From: Acetobacteraceae bacterium
GTDB lineage: Bacteria; Pseudomonadota; Alphaproteobacteria; Acetobacterales; Acetobacteraceae
Direction: 5' to 3'
Length of the DNA stretch: 6,144 bases
Assembly (NCBI GenBank): GCA_947462945.1
Contig: CANHTE010000096.1
Location: forward strand, 1-6,144
Of the stretch, positions 1-5,888 are shown piece after piece. Below the pieces are notes generated by a model that was given only the letters and a program-made list of their open reading frames with translations, was not told the DNA's origin and did not search any database. The stretch's first letter is position 1, and the number at the start of each line of letters is the position of its first letter. A program made the position numbers and the translations under genes.

Positions 1-2172
1 ATCCTTGCGCTCGGCCGGAACGTGCAGGCCGCCATCGCCGAGATCCGCGCGCAACTGCCCATCGGCATCGAGGCGACGCTGGTGGCGGACCAGGCGGTGA
101 CGGTGGATGAGGCGATCGGCGATTTCATGGAGAGCCTCTGGCAGGCCATCCTCATCATCATGGTGGCGAGCTTCCTGGCGCTTGGCGTGCGTGCCGGCTC
201 CGTGGTGGCGCTCTCCATCCCGCTGACGCTGGCCATCGTCTTTCCCATCATGTCGCTCTTTGGGATCGACCTGCAGCGCATCTCGCTGGGCGCGCTGATC
301 ATCGCGCTCACGCTGCTGGTGGATGATGCGATGACGACGATCGACGCGATGATCCGCCGGCTCGGCGCCGGGGACAGCAAGCGCGATGCGGCGACCTTCG
401 CCTACAAGGCCCTGGCGGCGCCGATGCTGATCGGCACACTCATCACCATTGCGGGGTTCCTGCCCATCGGCTTCGCGAAATCCTCGGCCGGGGAATACAC
501 CTTCACCATCTTCGCGGTGGTGGGAATTGCCCTCATCGTGTCCTGGTTCGTGGCGGTGCTGTTTGCACCGCTGCTCGGCATGGCCATTCTCAAATTGCCG
601 TCAGCAAAGCAGGTGAGCACCGAGCCAGAGAAGCAAGGTGTCGTTCTGCGCGTCTATACCGGCCTGCTGACACTGGCCATGCGCGCGCGCTGGGTCACCA
701 TCGCCATCACGCTGGGCGTCTTCGGCGTTTCGGTCTTTGCGATGCAATTCGTGCCCCGGCAGTTCTTTCCCTCCTCGGACCGGACGGAATTGCTGGTGGA
801 CATCACCCTGCCGCAAAACGCCTCGATCTTCGCGAGTGAGACCGCGGCGGAACGGCTGGACGCGGCGCTGGCCAATGACCCGGATGTGGCGCGCTGGAGC
901 ACCTATATCGGCCGTGGCGCCATCCGATTCTATCTGCCGCTGAATGTGCAATTGGCGCTGCCCTTCTTCTCCCAGGCGGTGGTGGTCGCGAAGGATCTGC
1001 CGGCCCGCGAAAGGCTGCATCTGCGCCTGGAACAGCTGATGGCGGAGCAATTCCCCGATGCGGTGGCGCGGGTCTATCCGCTGGAACTCGGCCCGCCCGT
1101 GGGTTGGCCGCTGCAATACCGGGTGAATGGCCCGGATATCGAGAAGGTGCGCGAGATCGCGCAGGATGTGGCCCGCATCATGGCCGAGGCGCGTGGCTCC
1201 CGCCTCGTGCATTTCGACTGGATGGAACCCGCGCGGCAATTGCGCGTCCGCGTGGATCAGGATGAGGCGCGGCGCCTGGGCCTGAGCTCCGCCGGGGTGG
1301 CTGCCGTGCTGAACGCGGCAGTAACGGGCACCACCATCACGCAGCTGCGCGATGACATCTACCTGATCAATGTGGTGGCGCGCGCCACGGCGGAGGAGCG
1401 GCTTTCGCTCTCCACCCTGCGCTCCATCCAGATTCCGCTGCCCGGCGGGCGCATGGTGCCGCTCAGCCAACTCGCGACCTTCGAGTATGAGCAGGAATAC
1501 CCGATGATCTGGCGGCGGGACCGCGTCCCCACGCTGACGGTGCGCGCCGATGTTACCGCCGGCACACTGCCGGACTCGGTGAACGCCATCATGCAGCCGC
1601 GGATTGACGCACTGAACGCCACGCTGCCGCGCCCCTATCGTGTGGATCTGGCCGGCATCGCGGAGGAAAGTGCGCTCTCCCAGGCTTCGGTGCTGGCGGT
1701 GGTGCCGGTGATGCTGGTGGTGATGCTGACGCTGCTGATGTTTCAGCTCGTTTCCTTCCGGCGCTTGTTCCTGGTGCTGGCGCTGCTGCCTTTGGGCATC
1801 ATTGGTGTGGTGCTGATGCTGCTGGCCTCCGGCCGGCCGCTGGGCTTCGTGGCCATTCTGGGCATCCTCGCGCTGCTGGGAATGATCGCGAAGAATGCCA
1901 TCATCCTCATCATCTCGATCGAGGATGAGCGCGCGACGGGCACCGCTGTCTGGGAATCGGTGGTGAAGGCCGCCTCCTCACGCCTTCGGCCGATGATGCT
2001 GACCGCGATCTCCACGGTCTTCGGCCTCATTCCCATCGCGCCCACGGTGTTCTGGGGGCCGATGGCCTTTGCCATCATGGGCGGGTTGATGGTGGCCACG
2101 CTGCTGACGCTGGTGTTCCTGCCCACGCTCTATGTCACGGTGTTTGGCGGCCGGCCGCCGGCCAGGAACTGA
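1..2172 (+). CDS. RND-family efflux pump permease subunit, 5'-truncated by window edge
   Basis: This is an inner-membrane proton-driven efflux pump permease of the RND superfamily (AcrB-like, hydrophobe/amphiphile branch). It would normally work with a periplasmic adaptor and an outer-membrane channel. The frame is open from base 1, giving 723 visible residues of an expected ~1020-1050; the GTG at 22 is internal, not the start. Visible are TM2-TM6 (residues ~40-200), TM7 (~223-245), the second periplasmic porter domain (~246-555) and TM8-TM12 (~560-715). The proton-relay residues are intact: the Asp pair of TM4 (LLVDDAM, residues 108-109, bases 322-327) and the TM10 Lys (GMIAKNAI, residue 631, bases 1891-1893), matching AcrB D407/D408/K940. 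The Asp pair argues against the heavy-metal CzcA branch. Segments such as LELGPPVGWPLQYRV and SSAGEYTFTIF recall the TriC-type branch; the substrate cannot be told. The adaptor gene, if present, would lie upstream. It ends 2 bases before mrpE. Confidence 0.95.
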   Translation: MLALGRNVQAAIAEIRAQLPIGIEATLVADQAVTVDEAIGDFMESLWQAILIIMVASFLALGVRAGSVVALSIPLTLAIVFPIMSLFGIDLQRISLGALIIALTLLVDDAMTTIDAMIRRLGAGDSKRDAATFAYKALAAPMLIGTLITIAGFLPIGFAKSSAGEYTFTIFAVVGIALIVSWFVAVLFAPLLGMAILKLPSAKQVSTEPEKQGVVLRVYTGLLTLAMRARWVTIAITLGVFGVSVFAMQFVPRQFFPSSDRTELLVDITLPQNASIFASETAAERLDAALANDPDVARWSTYIGRGAIRFYLPLNVQLALPFFSQAVVVAKDLPARERLHLRLEQLMAEQFPDAVARVYPLELGPPVGWPLQYRVNGPDIEKVREIAQDVARIMAEARGSRLVHFDWMEPARQLRVRVDQDEARRLGLSSAGVAAVLNAAVTGTTITQLRDDIYLINVVARATAEERLSLSTLRSIQIPLPGGRMVPLSQLATFEYEQEYPMIWRRDRVPTLTVRADVTAGTLPDSVNAIMQPRIDALNATLPRPYRVDLAGIAEESALSQASVLAVVPVMLVVMLTLLMFQLVSFRRLFLVLALLPLGIIGVVLMLLASGRPLGFVAILGILALLGMIAKNAIILIISIEDERATGTAVWESVVKAASSRLRPMMLTAISTVFGLIPIAPTVFWGPMAFAIMGGLMVATLLTLVFLPTLYVTVFGGRPPARN
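2146..2159. repeat. Perfect 14-bp GC palindrome near the end of the RND gene
   Basis: Bases 2146-2159 read GGCGGCCGGCCGCC, identical to their own reverse complement. An overlapping alternative pairs 2149-2154 (GGCCGG) with 2158-2163 (CCGGCC) around a 3-base loop. It lies within the last codons of the efflux gene, just before the mrpE ribosome binding site. No T-run follows, so it is not a typical intrinsic terminator. In DNA this GC-rich it may be chance. Confidence 0.4.
2164..2167 (+). promoter_or_regulatory. Ribosome binding site for mrpE inside the RND gene
   Basis: AGGA sits 7 bases before the ATG at 2175 and lies within the final two sense codons of the upstream efflux gene. It supports 2175 as the mrpE start. 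It also suggests that ribosomes finishing the efflux gene feed mrpE translation. Confidence 0.6.
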
Positions 2173-2174
2173 GC

Positions 2175-2645
2175 ATGGAGCGGTTGGCCCGCTTCACGCT
2201 GTTCCTGCTGCTCTGGCTGATCCTGGCCGGGCCTGACCTGGCCGGCCTGCCCTTTGGGTTGCTGGCAGCGGCCTTGGCCAGCCAGGCCAGCGCAAGGCTG
2301 ATGCCGGGGCGGATGGCCCTGGGCAGCCCTCCGGCGGTGCTGCTTCTGCTGGGGCGCAGCGTTTCCCAGGCCGTGCTGGCGGGTGCCGATATCGCCCGCC
2401 GCGCCTTTGATCCGCGCCTGCCGCTGCAACCCGGCCTGGTCACAATGAGCACCGCCTTGCCGGAGGGCACGGCACGCGATGGCTTCACCGCGCTCGCCAG
2501 CCTTTCGCCCGGCGCGCTGCCGGCCGGGATGGATGCCTCGGGCGCCATTTTCGTCCACGCCCTGGACACAAGCCTGCCCATCGCACGAGACCTTGCGACG
2601 ACCGAGGCGCTGTATCTCCGCGCCGGGGGCGCACCCCATGGCTGA
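2175..2645 (+). CDS. mrpE: Mrp/Mnh cation-proton antiporter subunit E
   Basis: This is the MrpE (MnhE/PhaE) accessory subunit of the Mrp-type Na+/H+ antiporter complex in the cytoplasmic membrane. At 156 residues it is close to the usual ~160. The N-terminus is hydrophobic (residues ~5-39), another apolar stretch follows at ~52-66, and the remainder is a soluble cytoplasmic domain. Family-like signatures are visible in that domain: RRAFDPRLPLQPG (residues 75-87), a degenerate form of the usual 'T-LTPGT' element (ALASLSPGAL, 106-115), and the strongly conserved VHALD (127-131). The start at 2175 has a good AGGA site 7 bases upstream. The 3' end overlaps mrpF by 8 bases. MrpE is needed for assembly or stability of known Mrp complexes but is not itself an ion channel. 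The identification rests on motifs plus the neighbouring mrpF and mrpG. Confidence 0.9.
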   Translation: MERLARFTLFLLLWLILAGPDLAGLPFGLLAAALASQASARLMPGRMALGSPPAVLLLLGRSVSQAVLAGADIARRAFDPRLPLQPGLVTMSTALPEGTARDGFTALASLSPGALPAGMDASGAIFVHALDTSLPIARDLATTEALYLRAGGAPHG

Positions 2646-2901
2646 GGCGCTGCTCCTCGCCGCCGGACTGATCTTCCTCGCGGCACTGGCGGGGCTGTAT
2701 CGCGCGCTGCGTGGGCCGGGTGCGGCGGACCGCATGATGGCCGCGCAATTGCTCTGCTCGGGCGGGATTGCGGCCTTGCTGCTGCTGGCGGCGGCCACCG
2801 GCCTGGCCGGCGTGGTGGATGTGGCCCTGGTTCTGGCGCTGCTGGGTGCCTTTGCCTCAGTGGCTTTCGTGCTGGCGGCGCGGGGGCTGGGTCAGCGATG
2901 A
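2638..2901 (+). CDS. mrpF: Mrp/Mnh cation-proton antiporter subunit F
   Basis: This is the MrpF (MnhF/PhaF) small membrane subunit of the Mrp antiporter, 87 residues against a usual 85-95. There are three predicted membrane segments (~4-22, ~36-54, ~58-82). The family signature RxLRGPxxxDRMxAxxLL occupies residues ~22-39, with the conserved GP at 26-27 and the DR pair at 31-32. The family's acidic residue in helix 3 is D61 (DVALVLALLGAF). The frame is open well upstream, but the ATG at 2638 gives the family length and places the signature correctly; an earlier start would run back inside mrpE. It overlaps the end of mrpE by 8 bases, with only a weak G-rich site (2625-2629) in front, so translational coupling is likely. 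The stop overlaps the mrpG start as ATGA. Confidence 0.92.
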   Translation: MAEALLLAAGLIFLAALAGLYRALRGPGAADRMMAAQLLCSGGIAALLLLAAATGLAGVVDVALVLALLGAFASVAFVLAARGLGQR

Positions 2902-3191
2902 ACCTTTTCCTGACCTTGTTCAGCGGTGCCGCCATCACCGCCGGCGTGGCGTTTTTCATCGCCGGCACCGTGGCGCTGCTGCGCTTTCCGGACCCGCTGA
3001 GCCGCCTGCATGCGCTGACCAAGGCGGATAGCCTGGGCCTGGGTCTCATCGTTTTGGGCCTGCTGCCCTGGGCGGGGGGGTGGCTTGCCGCGCTCAAGCT
3101 GATCCTGGTCTGGCTGCTGGTGCTGCTGGCCGGCGCGACGGCCACGCAGATGATCGCCGAGCACATCCGCCGTTCGGAACCGCCACCATGA
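2898..3191 (+). CDS. mrpG: Mrp/Mnh cation-proton antiporter subunit G
   Basis: This is the MrpG (MnhG/PhaG) membrane subunit of the Mrp antiporter, 97 residues, with three hydrophobic segments (~5-27, ~45-58, ~62-82). The diagnostic signature LLRFPDPLSRLHALTKADSLG (residues 27-47) is nearly canonical: FPD, SRLHA and the TKA-x-x-LG helix start. The C-terminal tail (ATQMIAEHIRR) fits the family's conserved end. The start at 2898 overlaps the mrpF stop (ATGA), and its own stop at 3189-3191 overlaps the next start in the same way. In known Mrp and Mbh complexes the E, F and G homologues pack together as a small-subunit block, and their genes are usually adjacent, as here. Confidence 0.95.
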   Translation: MNLFLTLFSGAAITAGVAFFIAGTVALLRFPDPLSRLHALTKADSLGLGLIVLGLLPWAGGWLAALKLILVWLLVLLAGATATQMIAEHIRRSEPPP

Positions 3192-4123
3192 GCCTGGTGC
3201 TTGATGTGATGCTGGCGCTGGCCGTGATCGGCGTTGCGGGCTGGACCCTGCTGGTGCGCGGCAATTTCCCGGCCGTCATTGGCTTCGTGGCATATGGCCT
3301 GCTGCTGGCGCTGGTCTGGGTCCGGCTGGGCGCCGTGGATGTGGCGCTGACCGAGGCCGCACTCGGCGCGGGGGCGACGGGCGTGCTCCTGCTCTTTGCC
3401 GTGGTCCGGCTGCGCGGCGGCAAGGCGGAGATTGACGCGGCCACGCCCAGCCCGCCTCAGCGCGTGGCTGCGGCCATCCTGTGTGGCGTGGTCGGCCTCG
3501 GCTTGGCCGTCGCGATGCTGAACCTGCCTGATCCGGCGCCGAGCCTGGCGGCCGAGGCCACCCGCCATCTGCCCTTGCTGGGTGTCGGCAATCCCATCAC
3601 CGGCGTGCTCATGGCCTATCGCGGGCTGGATACGCTGCTGGAGGCGGTGGTGCTGGTCTTTGCCGTGCTGGCGATCTGGAGCATGGCGCCGGATCGGCGC
3701 TGGGGCGCCATCCCTGGGCCGTTATTCCCGGTCCAGTCCAGTGGACCGCTCTCCTTGCTCGCGCGGGTGCTGCCGCCCATTGGCATTGTCGTGGGCATTC
3801 ATATCGCCTGGGTGGGGGCGGATGCGCCGGGGGGTAAATTTCAGGGTGGCACCATCCTGGCCGCCATGGGCATCCTGGCCTGGGTGGCCGGGCTTTGGCG
3901 CCTGCCGCCCGTCGCTTCGCGCGGCTTGCGCTGGGCGGTGGTGGCGGGGCCGCTGGTCTTCATCGGCGTGGGGCTGCTGGGCTTTGTCATCGCCGACGGC
4001 TTCCTCTCCTACCCGCCCGGCTTTGCCAAGCCGCTGATCCTGCTGATCGAGGCGGCGATGACGCTCTCCGTCGCGGCCGCGATTGTGCTGATGGTGGCCG
4101 GCCCGCCGGAGCGCCCGGCATGA
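3188..4123 (+). CDS. Fused MrpA C-terminal domain (MbhD/MbhE-like) + MrpB antiporter subunit
   Basis: This 311-residue membrane protein joins what are elsewhere separate parts. Residues ~10-75 form a DUF4040/MbhD-like domain related to the MrpA C-terminus and NuoJ, with the conserved acidic pair D51 and E56 in GAVDVALTEAALGAG. Residues ~92-167 resemble MbhE, with RGLDTLLE at 145-152 (family RGxDTxGE). A soluble linker at ~167-187 leads to a MrpB/MnhB domain at ~188-305, four helices with a PGGxFQGG signature at 214-221. The classical 'GHxxPGGGF' of MrpB reads GADAPGGKF here: the His is missing and a Gly has become Lys. The ATG at 3188 overlaps the mrpG stop (ATGA) and has only a weak CGGA 9 bases upstream; the frame stays open further upstream but would run inside mrpG. 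The 14-helix NuoL-like N-terminus of full MrpA is absent here. The gene could be labelled mrpB or mrpA-C/B. Confidence 0.88.
   Translation: MSLVLDVMLALAVIGVAGWTLLVRGNFPAVIGFVAYGLLLALVWVRLGAVDVALTEAALGAGATGVLLLFAVVRLRGGKAEIDAATPSPPQRVAAAILCGVVGLGLAVAMLNLPDPAPSLAAEATRHLPLLGVGNPITGVLMAYRGLDTLLEAVVLVFAVLAIWSMAPDRRWGAIPGPLFPVQSSGPLSLLARVLPPIGIVVGIHIAWVGADAPGGKFQGGTILAAMGILAWVAGLWRLPPVASRGLRWAVVAGPLVFIGVGLLGFVIADGFLSYPPGFAKPLILLIEAAMTLSVAAAIVLMVAGPPERPA
4108..4111 (+). promoter_or_regulatory. Ribosome binding site for mrpC
   Basis: GGAG lies 8 bases before the ATG at 4120, inside the end of the preceding fusion gene. It decides the mrpC start, because the frame stays open for more than 200 bases upstream. 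Confidence 0.6.
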
Positions 4124-4413
4124 TCTTCGGCGTGACGGGCGCGGCGCTGGTGGCGCTGGGGCTCTATGGCCTGGTGACGCAGCCGGCGCTGCTGCGAAAA
4201 ATCCTCGCCTTCAACCTGCTGGGCGGCGGCGTGTTTCTTCTGTTTGGCGTGGTGGCGCGGCGTGGCGCGGTTGCGGACCCGGTGCCCCAGGCGCTCGTGA
4301 TCACCGGCCTCGTGGTCGCCTTTGCGGCCACGGCGCTGGCGCTCGTGCTGGTGCTGCGGCTCTTCCAGATCACGGGGGCCGCCACCATCGCCGAAGACAA
4401 GACACCGCCCTGA
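4120..4413 (+). CDS. mrpC: Mrp/Mnh cation-proton antiporter subunit C (NuoK-like)
   Basis: This is the MrpC (MnhC/PhaC) subunit, a three-helix homologue of complex I subunit NuoK, 97 residues (family ~100-115, so slightly short). The helices lie at ~2-20, ~28-46 and ~56-81. Conserved features are LLRKILAFNLLGGGVFLL (residues 24-41), matching the family's helix-2 start with the Asn before the Leu pair, and DPVPQALVITGLVV (53-66), matching 'DPlpQALvLTaIVI'. No Glu lies within the membrane segments, unlike NuoK itself; the only Glu is near the C-terminus. The ATG at 4120 is preceded by GGAG 8 bases upstream and overlaps the previous stop as ATGA. The next gene starts on the last base of its stop codon (TGATG). 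In solved Mrp structures MrpC sits between the NuoJ-like part of MrpA and MrpD. Confidence 0.93.
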   Translation: MIFGVTGAALVALGLYGLVTQPALLRKILAFNLLGGGVFLLFGVVARRGAVADPVPQALVITGLVVAFAATALALVLVLRLFQITGAATIAEDKTPP

Positions 4414-5888
4414 TGGAAGCCACGCCGGGTGGATTTCTCCTCGTGCTGATGCTGGTGGTGCCCGTCACCGGCCTGCTGCTGGGCTTCGCCCTGGGCGGCC
4501 GTCTGGCGGAGCGCATGGCATTGTGGCTGCTGCCCCCAGGCCTCGCCATGGCGGCGGTGCTGGTGGCCGGCCTGCTGCATGCCAAGGCGCCGGTGGTGGC
4601 GTTTGTCGGCGGCTGGGCGCCGCCGCTGGGCCTGGCACTCCGCGCCGATGGCCTGGCCGCCGCCATGTTGCTGACCACGGCGCTGATCATCGCGGCCATC
4701 GCGCTCTTTGCGCGTGCGGATTACACAACCGCGCCCGGCGCGCCCGAAGCGCGCGCGCCGCTCGCTTTCTGGTGCTTCCTGCTGGCGCTCTGGGCCGCGT
4801 TGAACGCCGCCTTCCTGGGTGGCGATCTGTTCAACCTCTTCGTGGCGCTGGAGATGCTGACCTTCGGCGCGCTGGCCCTTGCCTGCCTGGACGGCAAAGC
4901 CACGCAATTCAAGGCGGAGCTTCGCTATCTGCTGTTCGCGCTGATCGGCTCCGTGCTGTATCTGCTGGGCACGGTGTTGCTCTATGGCGCTTATGGCACG
5001 CTCGACATCCTGCTGCTGGCTGAGGCCGCGCGGGCTGATGCGCCCACCATCGTCGCTGCCTCGCTGATGACGGTGGGGCTCTTGGGCAAGATGGCACTTT
5101 TCCCCCTGCATCTTTGGCTGCCGGCGGCGCATGCGGGCGCGCCGCCGGCAGCCAGCGCGTTGCTTTCGGGGCTGGTGGTGAAAGCCTCCTATGTGCTGCT
5201 GCTGCGGTTGTGGTTCTGGGTGATGCCGGCGGCGCTGCTGCTGGCCGTCGCCCCCATCCTGGCGCTGCTGGGGGCAGCGGCCATCCTGTTCGGCAGCCTG
5301 GTCGCGCTGCGCCAGGCGCGGCTGAAACTGCTGGTGGCTTATTCGACCGTCGCGCAGATCGGCTACCTGTTTCTCATGTTTCCGCTGGTGGCCGGCAGCG
5401 CGGCCGAGGTTGCGGAACGCGCCTGGACGGGCGGCGCGCTTCAGGCCATCAGCCACGCCTTCGCCAAGGCAGCAATGTTCCTGGCGGCCGGCGTCATCGC
5501 CCGCGCCCTGGGGCATGACCGCATTGCGGAGTTGCAGGGTGCCGCGCGCATCGCACCGCTTTCGGTGCTGGCCTTCGGGTTGGCCGGGCTTTCGCTGATG
5601 GGCATTCCGCCCAGCGGTGGCTTCTCGGCGAAGTGGCTGCTGCTCCAGGCCGCGCTGGATTCCGGGCAATGGTGGTGGGCGCTGGTCATCGTGGCGGGCG
5701 GCTTGCTGACCGGCGGCTATGTGTTCCGGGTGTTGAGCGCCGCCATGCAGGGCCGCTCCGCGCCCATCTTTCCGCTGGCCCCGGTGGATGCCGCGCAGGA
5801 GCGCGTGGCGCTCGGGCTGGCCGTCATTTCGGTCCTGCTGGGCTTGCTGCCGCTTGGCGCCTTCGGCCTCGTGCTGATCGGCCGATGA
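4413..5888 (+). CDS. mrpD: Mrp/Mnh cation-proton antiporter subunit D
   Basis: This is the large antiporter-like subunit MrpD (MnhD/PhaD; NuoM/NuoN/NuoL family), 491 residues, the usual length, with about 14 membrane helices. It is an ion-translocating module of the complex. Key residues are all present: the TM5 glutamate E147 (FVALEMLTFG), the TM7 lysine K226 (GLLGKMALFPLH) with H233, the W-LPAAH-AGAPP loop (235-245), the TM8 lysine K257 (LVVKASYV), the TM10-11 'AYSTVAQIGY' element (309-318), K352 (SHAFAKAAMF), and the GIPPSGGFSAKW segment (398-408) with K407. These correspond to the proton-path residues shown to matter in Bacillus MrpD and NuoL. The start overlaps the mrpC stop by one base (TGATG), with no strong ribosome site, so coupling is likely. 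The stop overlaps the next start (ATGA). A perfect hairpin-forming repeat lies in the 235-248 codons. Confidence 0.96.
   Translation: MEATPGGFLLVLMLVVPVTGLLLGFALGGRLAERMALWLLPPGLAMAAVLVAGLLHAKAPVVAFVGGWAPPLGLALRADGLAAAMLLTTALIIAAIALFARADYTTAPGAPEARAPLAFWCFLLALWAALNAAFLGGDLFNLFVALEMLTFGALALACLDGKATQFKAELRYLLFALIGSVLYLLGTVLLYGAYGTLDILLLAEAARADAPTIVAASLMTVGLLGKMALFPLHLWLPAAHAGAPPAASALLSGLVVKASYVLLLRLWFWVMPAALLLAVAPILALLGAAAILFGSLVALRQARLKLLVAYSTVAQIGYLFLMFPLVAGSAAEVAERAWTGGALQAISHAFAKAAMFLAAGVIARALGHDRIAELQGAARIAPLSVLAFGLAGLSLMGIPPSGGFSAKWLLLQAALDSGQWWWALVIVAGGLLTGGYVFRVLSAAMQGRSAPIFPLAPVDAAQERVALGLAVISVLLGLLPLGAFGLVLIGR
5115..5154. repeat. Perfect 16-bp inverted repeat with 8-base loop inside mrpD
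   Basis: Bases 5115-5130 (TGGCTGCCGGCGGCGC) are exactly complementary to 5139-5154 (GCGCCGCCGGCAGCCA), separated by the 8 bases ATGCGGGC. The arms encode the conserved W-LPAAH-AGAPPAAS loop of MrpD (residues ~235-248). In mRNA this would be a very stable stem. No T-run follows, so it does not look like a terminator. The Pro/Ala-rich protein sequence explains part of the symmetry. Confidence 0.7.

Noticed and set aside
601..1470. 289-codon open frame on the - strand opposite the efflux permease
   Set aside because: It has antisense shadow composition (His, Gln, Arg, Gly) with no motif, and lies entirely within a well-matched RND gene.
1..2172. Heavy-metal (CzcA/CusA-type) RND pump
   Set aside because: TM4 carries the Asp-Asp pair rather than the single-Asp arrangement of metal pumps, and the porter-domain segments look like the hydrophobe/amphiphile branch.
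2146..2175. Possible transcription terminator between the efflux gene and mrpE
   Set aside because: A GC palindrome is present but no T-run follows, and mrpE starts 2 bases after the upstream stop with its ribosome site inside that gene, which favours read-through.
2479..2637. Upstream extension of the mrpF frame from ATG 2479
   Set aside because: The extra residues are Pro/Arg/Ser-rich, do not match MrpF and lie inside mrpE. The ATG at 2638 gives the family length.
3080..3187. Upstream extension of the fusion gene from ATG 3080
   Set aside because: The added 36 residues are polar and overlap mrpG coding sequence. The ATG at 3188 matches the ATGA pattern and begins a membrane helix.
2135..3568. 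477-codon open frame on the - strand opposite mrpE-F-G and the fusion gene
   Set aside because: It is rich in Arg, Pro, Ala, Gln and His with low complexity and no recognisable domain, as expected for an antisense shadow of GC-rich genes. The + strand genes there have clear family motifs.
3729..3748. 7-bp inverted repeat (CGGTCCA/TGGACCG, 6-base loop) in the linker between the MrpA-like and MrpB-like halves
   Set aside because: It is short, internal to a coding region, with no T-run and no clear role. Stems of this size are expected by chance in this composition.
4164..5669. 501-codon open frame on the - strand opposite mrpC and mrpD
   Set aside because: The translation is Gln/Arg/His-rich low-complexity sequence, the typical antisense of Leu/Ala/Val-rich membrane protein codons. 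mrpD on the + strand is unambiguous.
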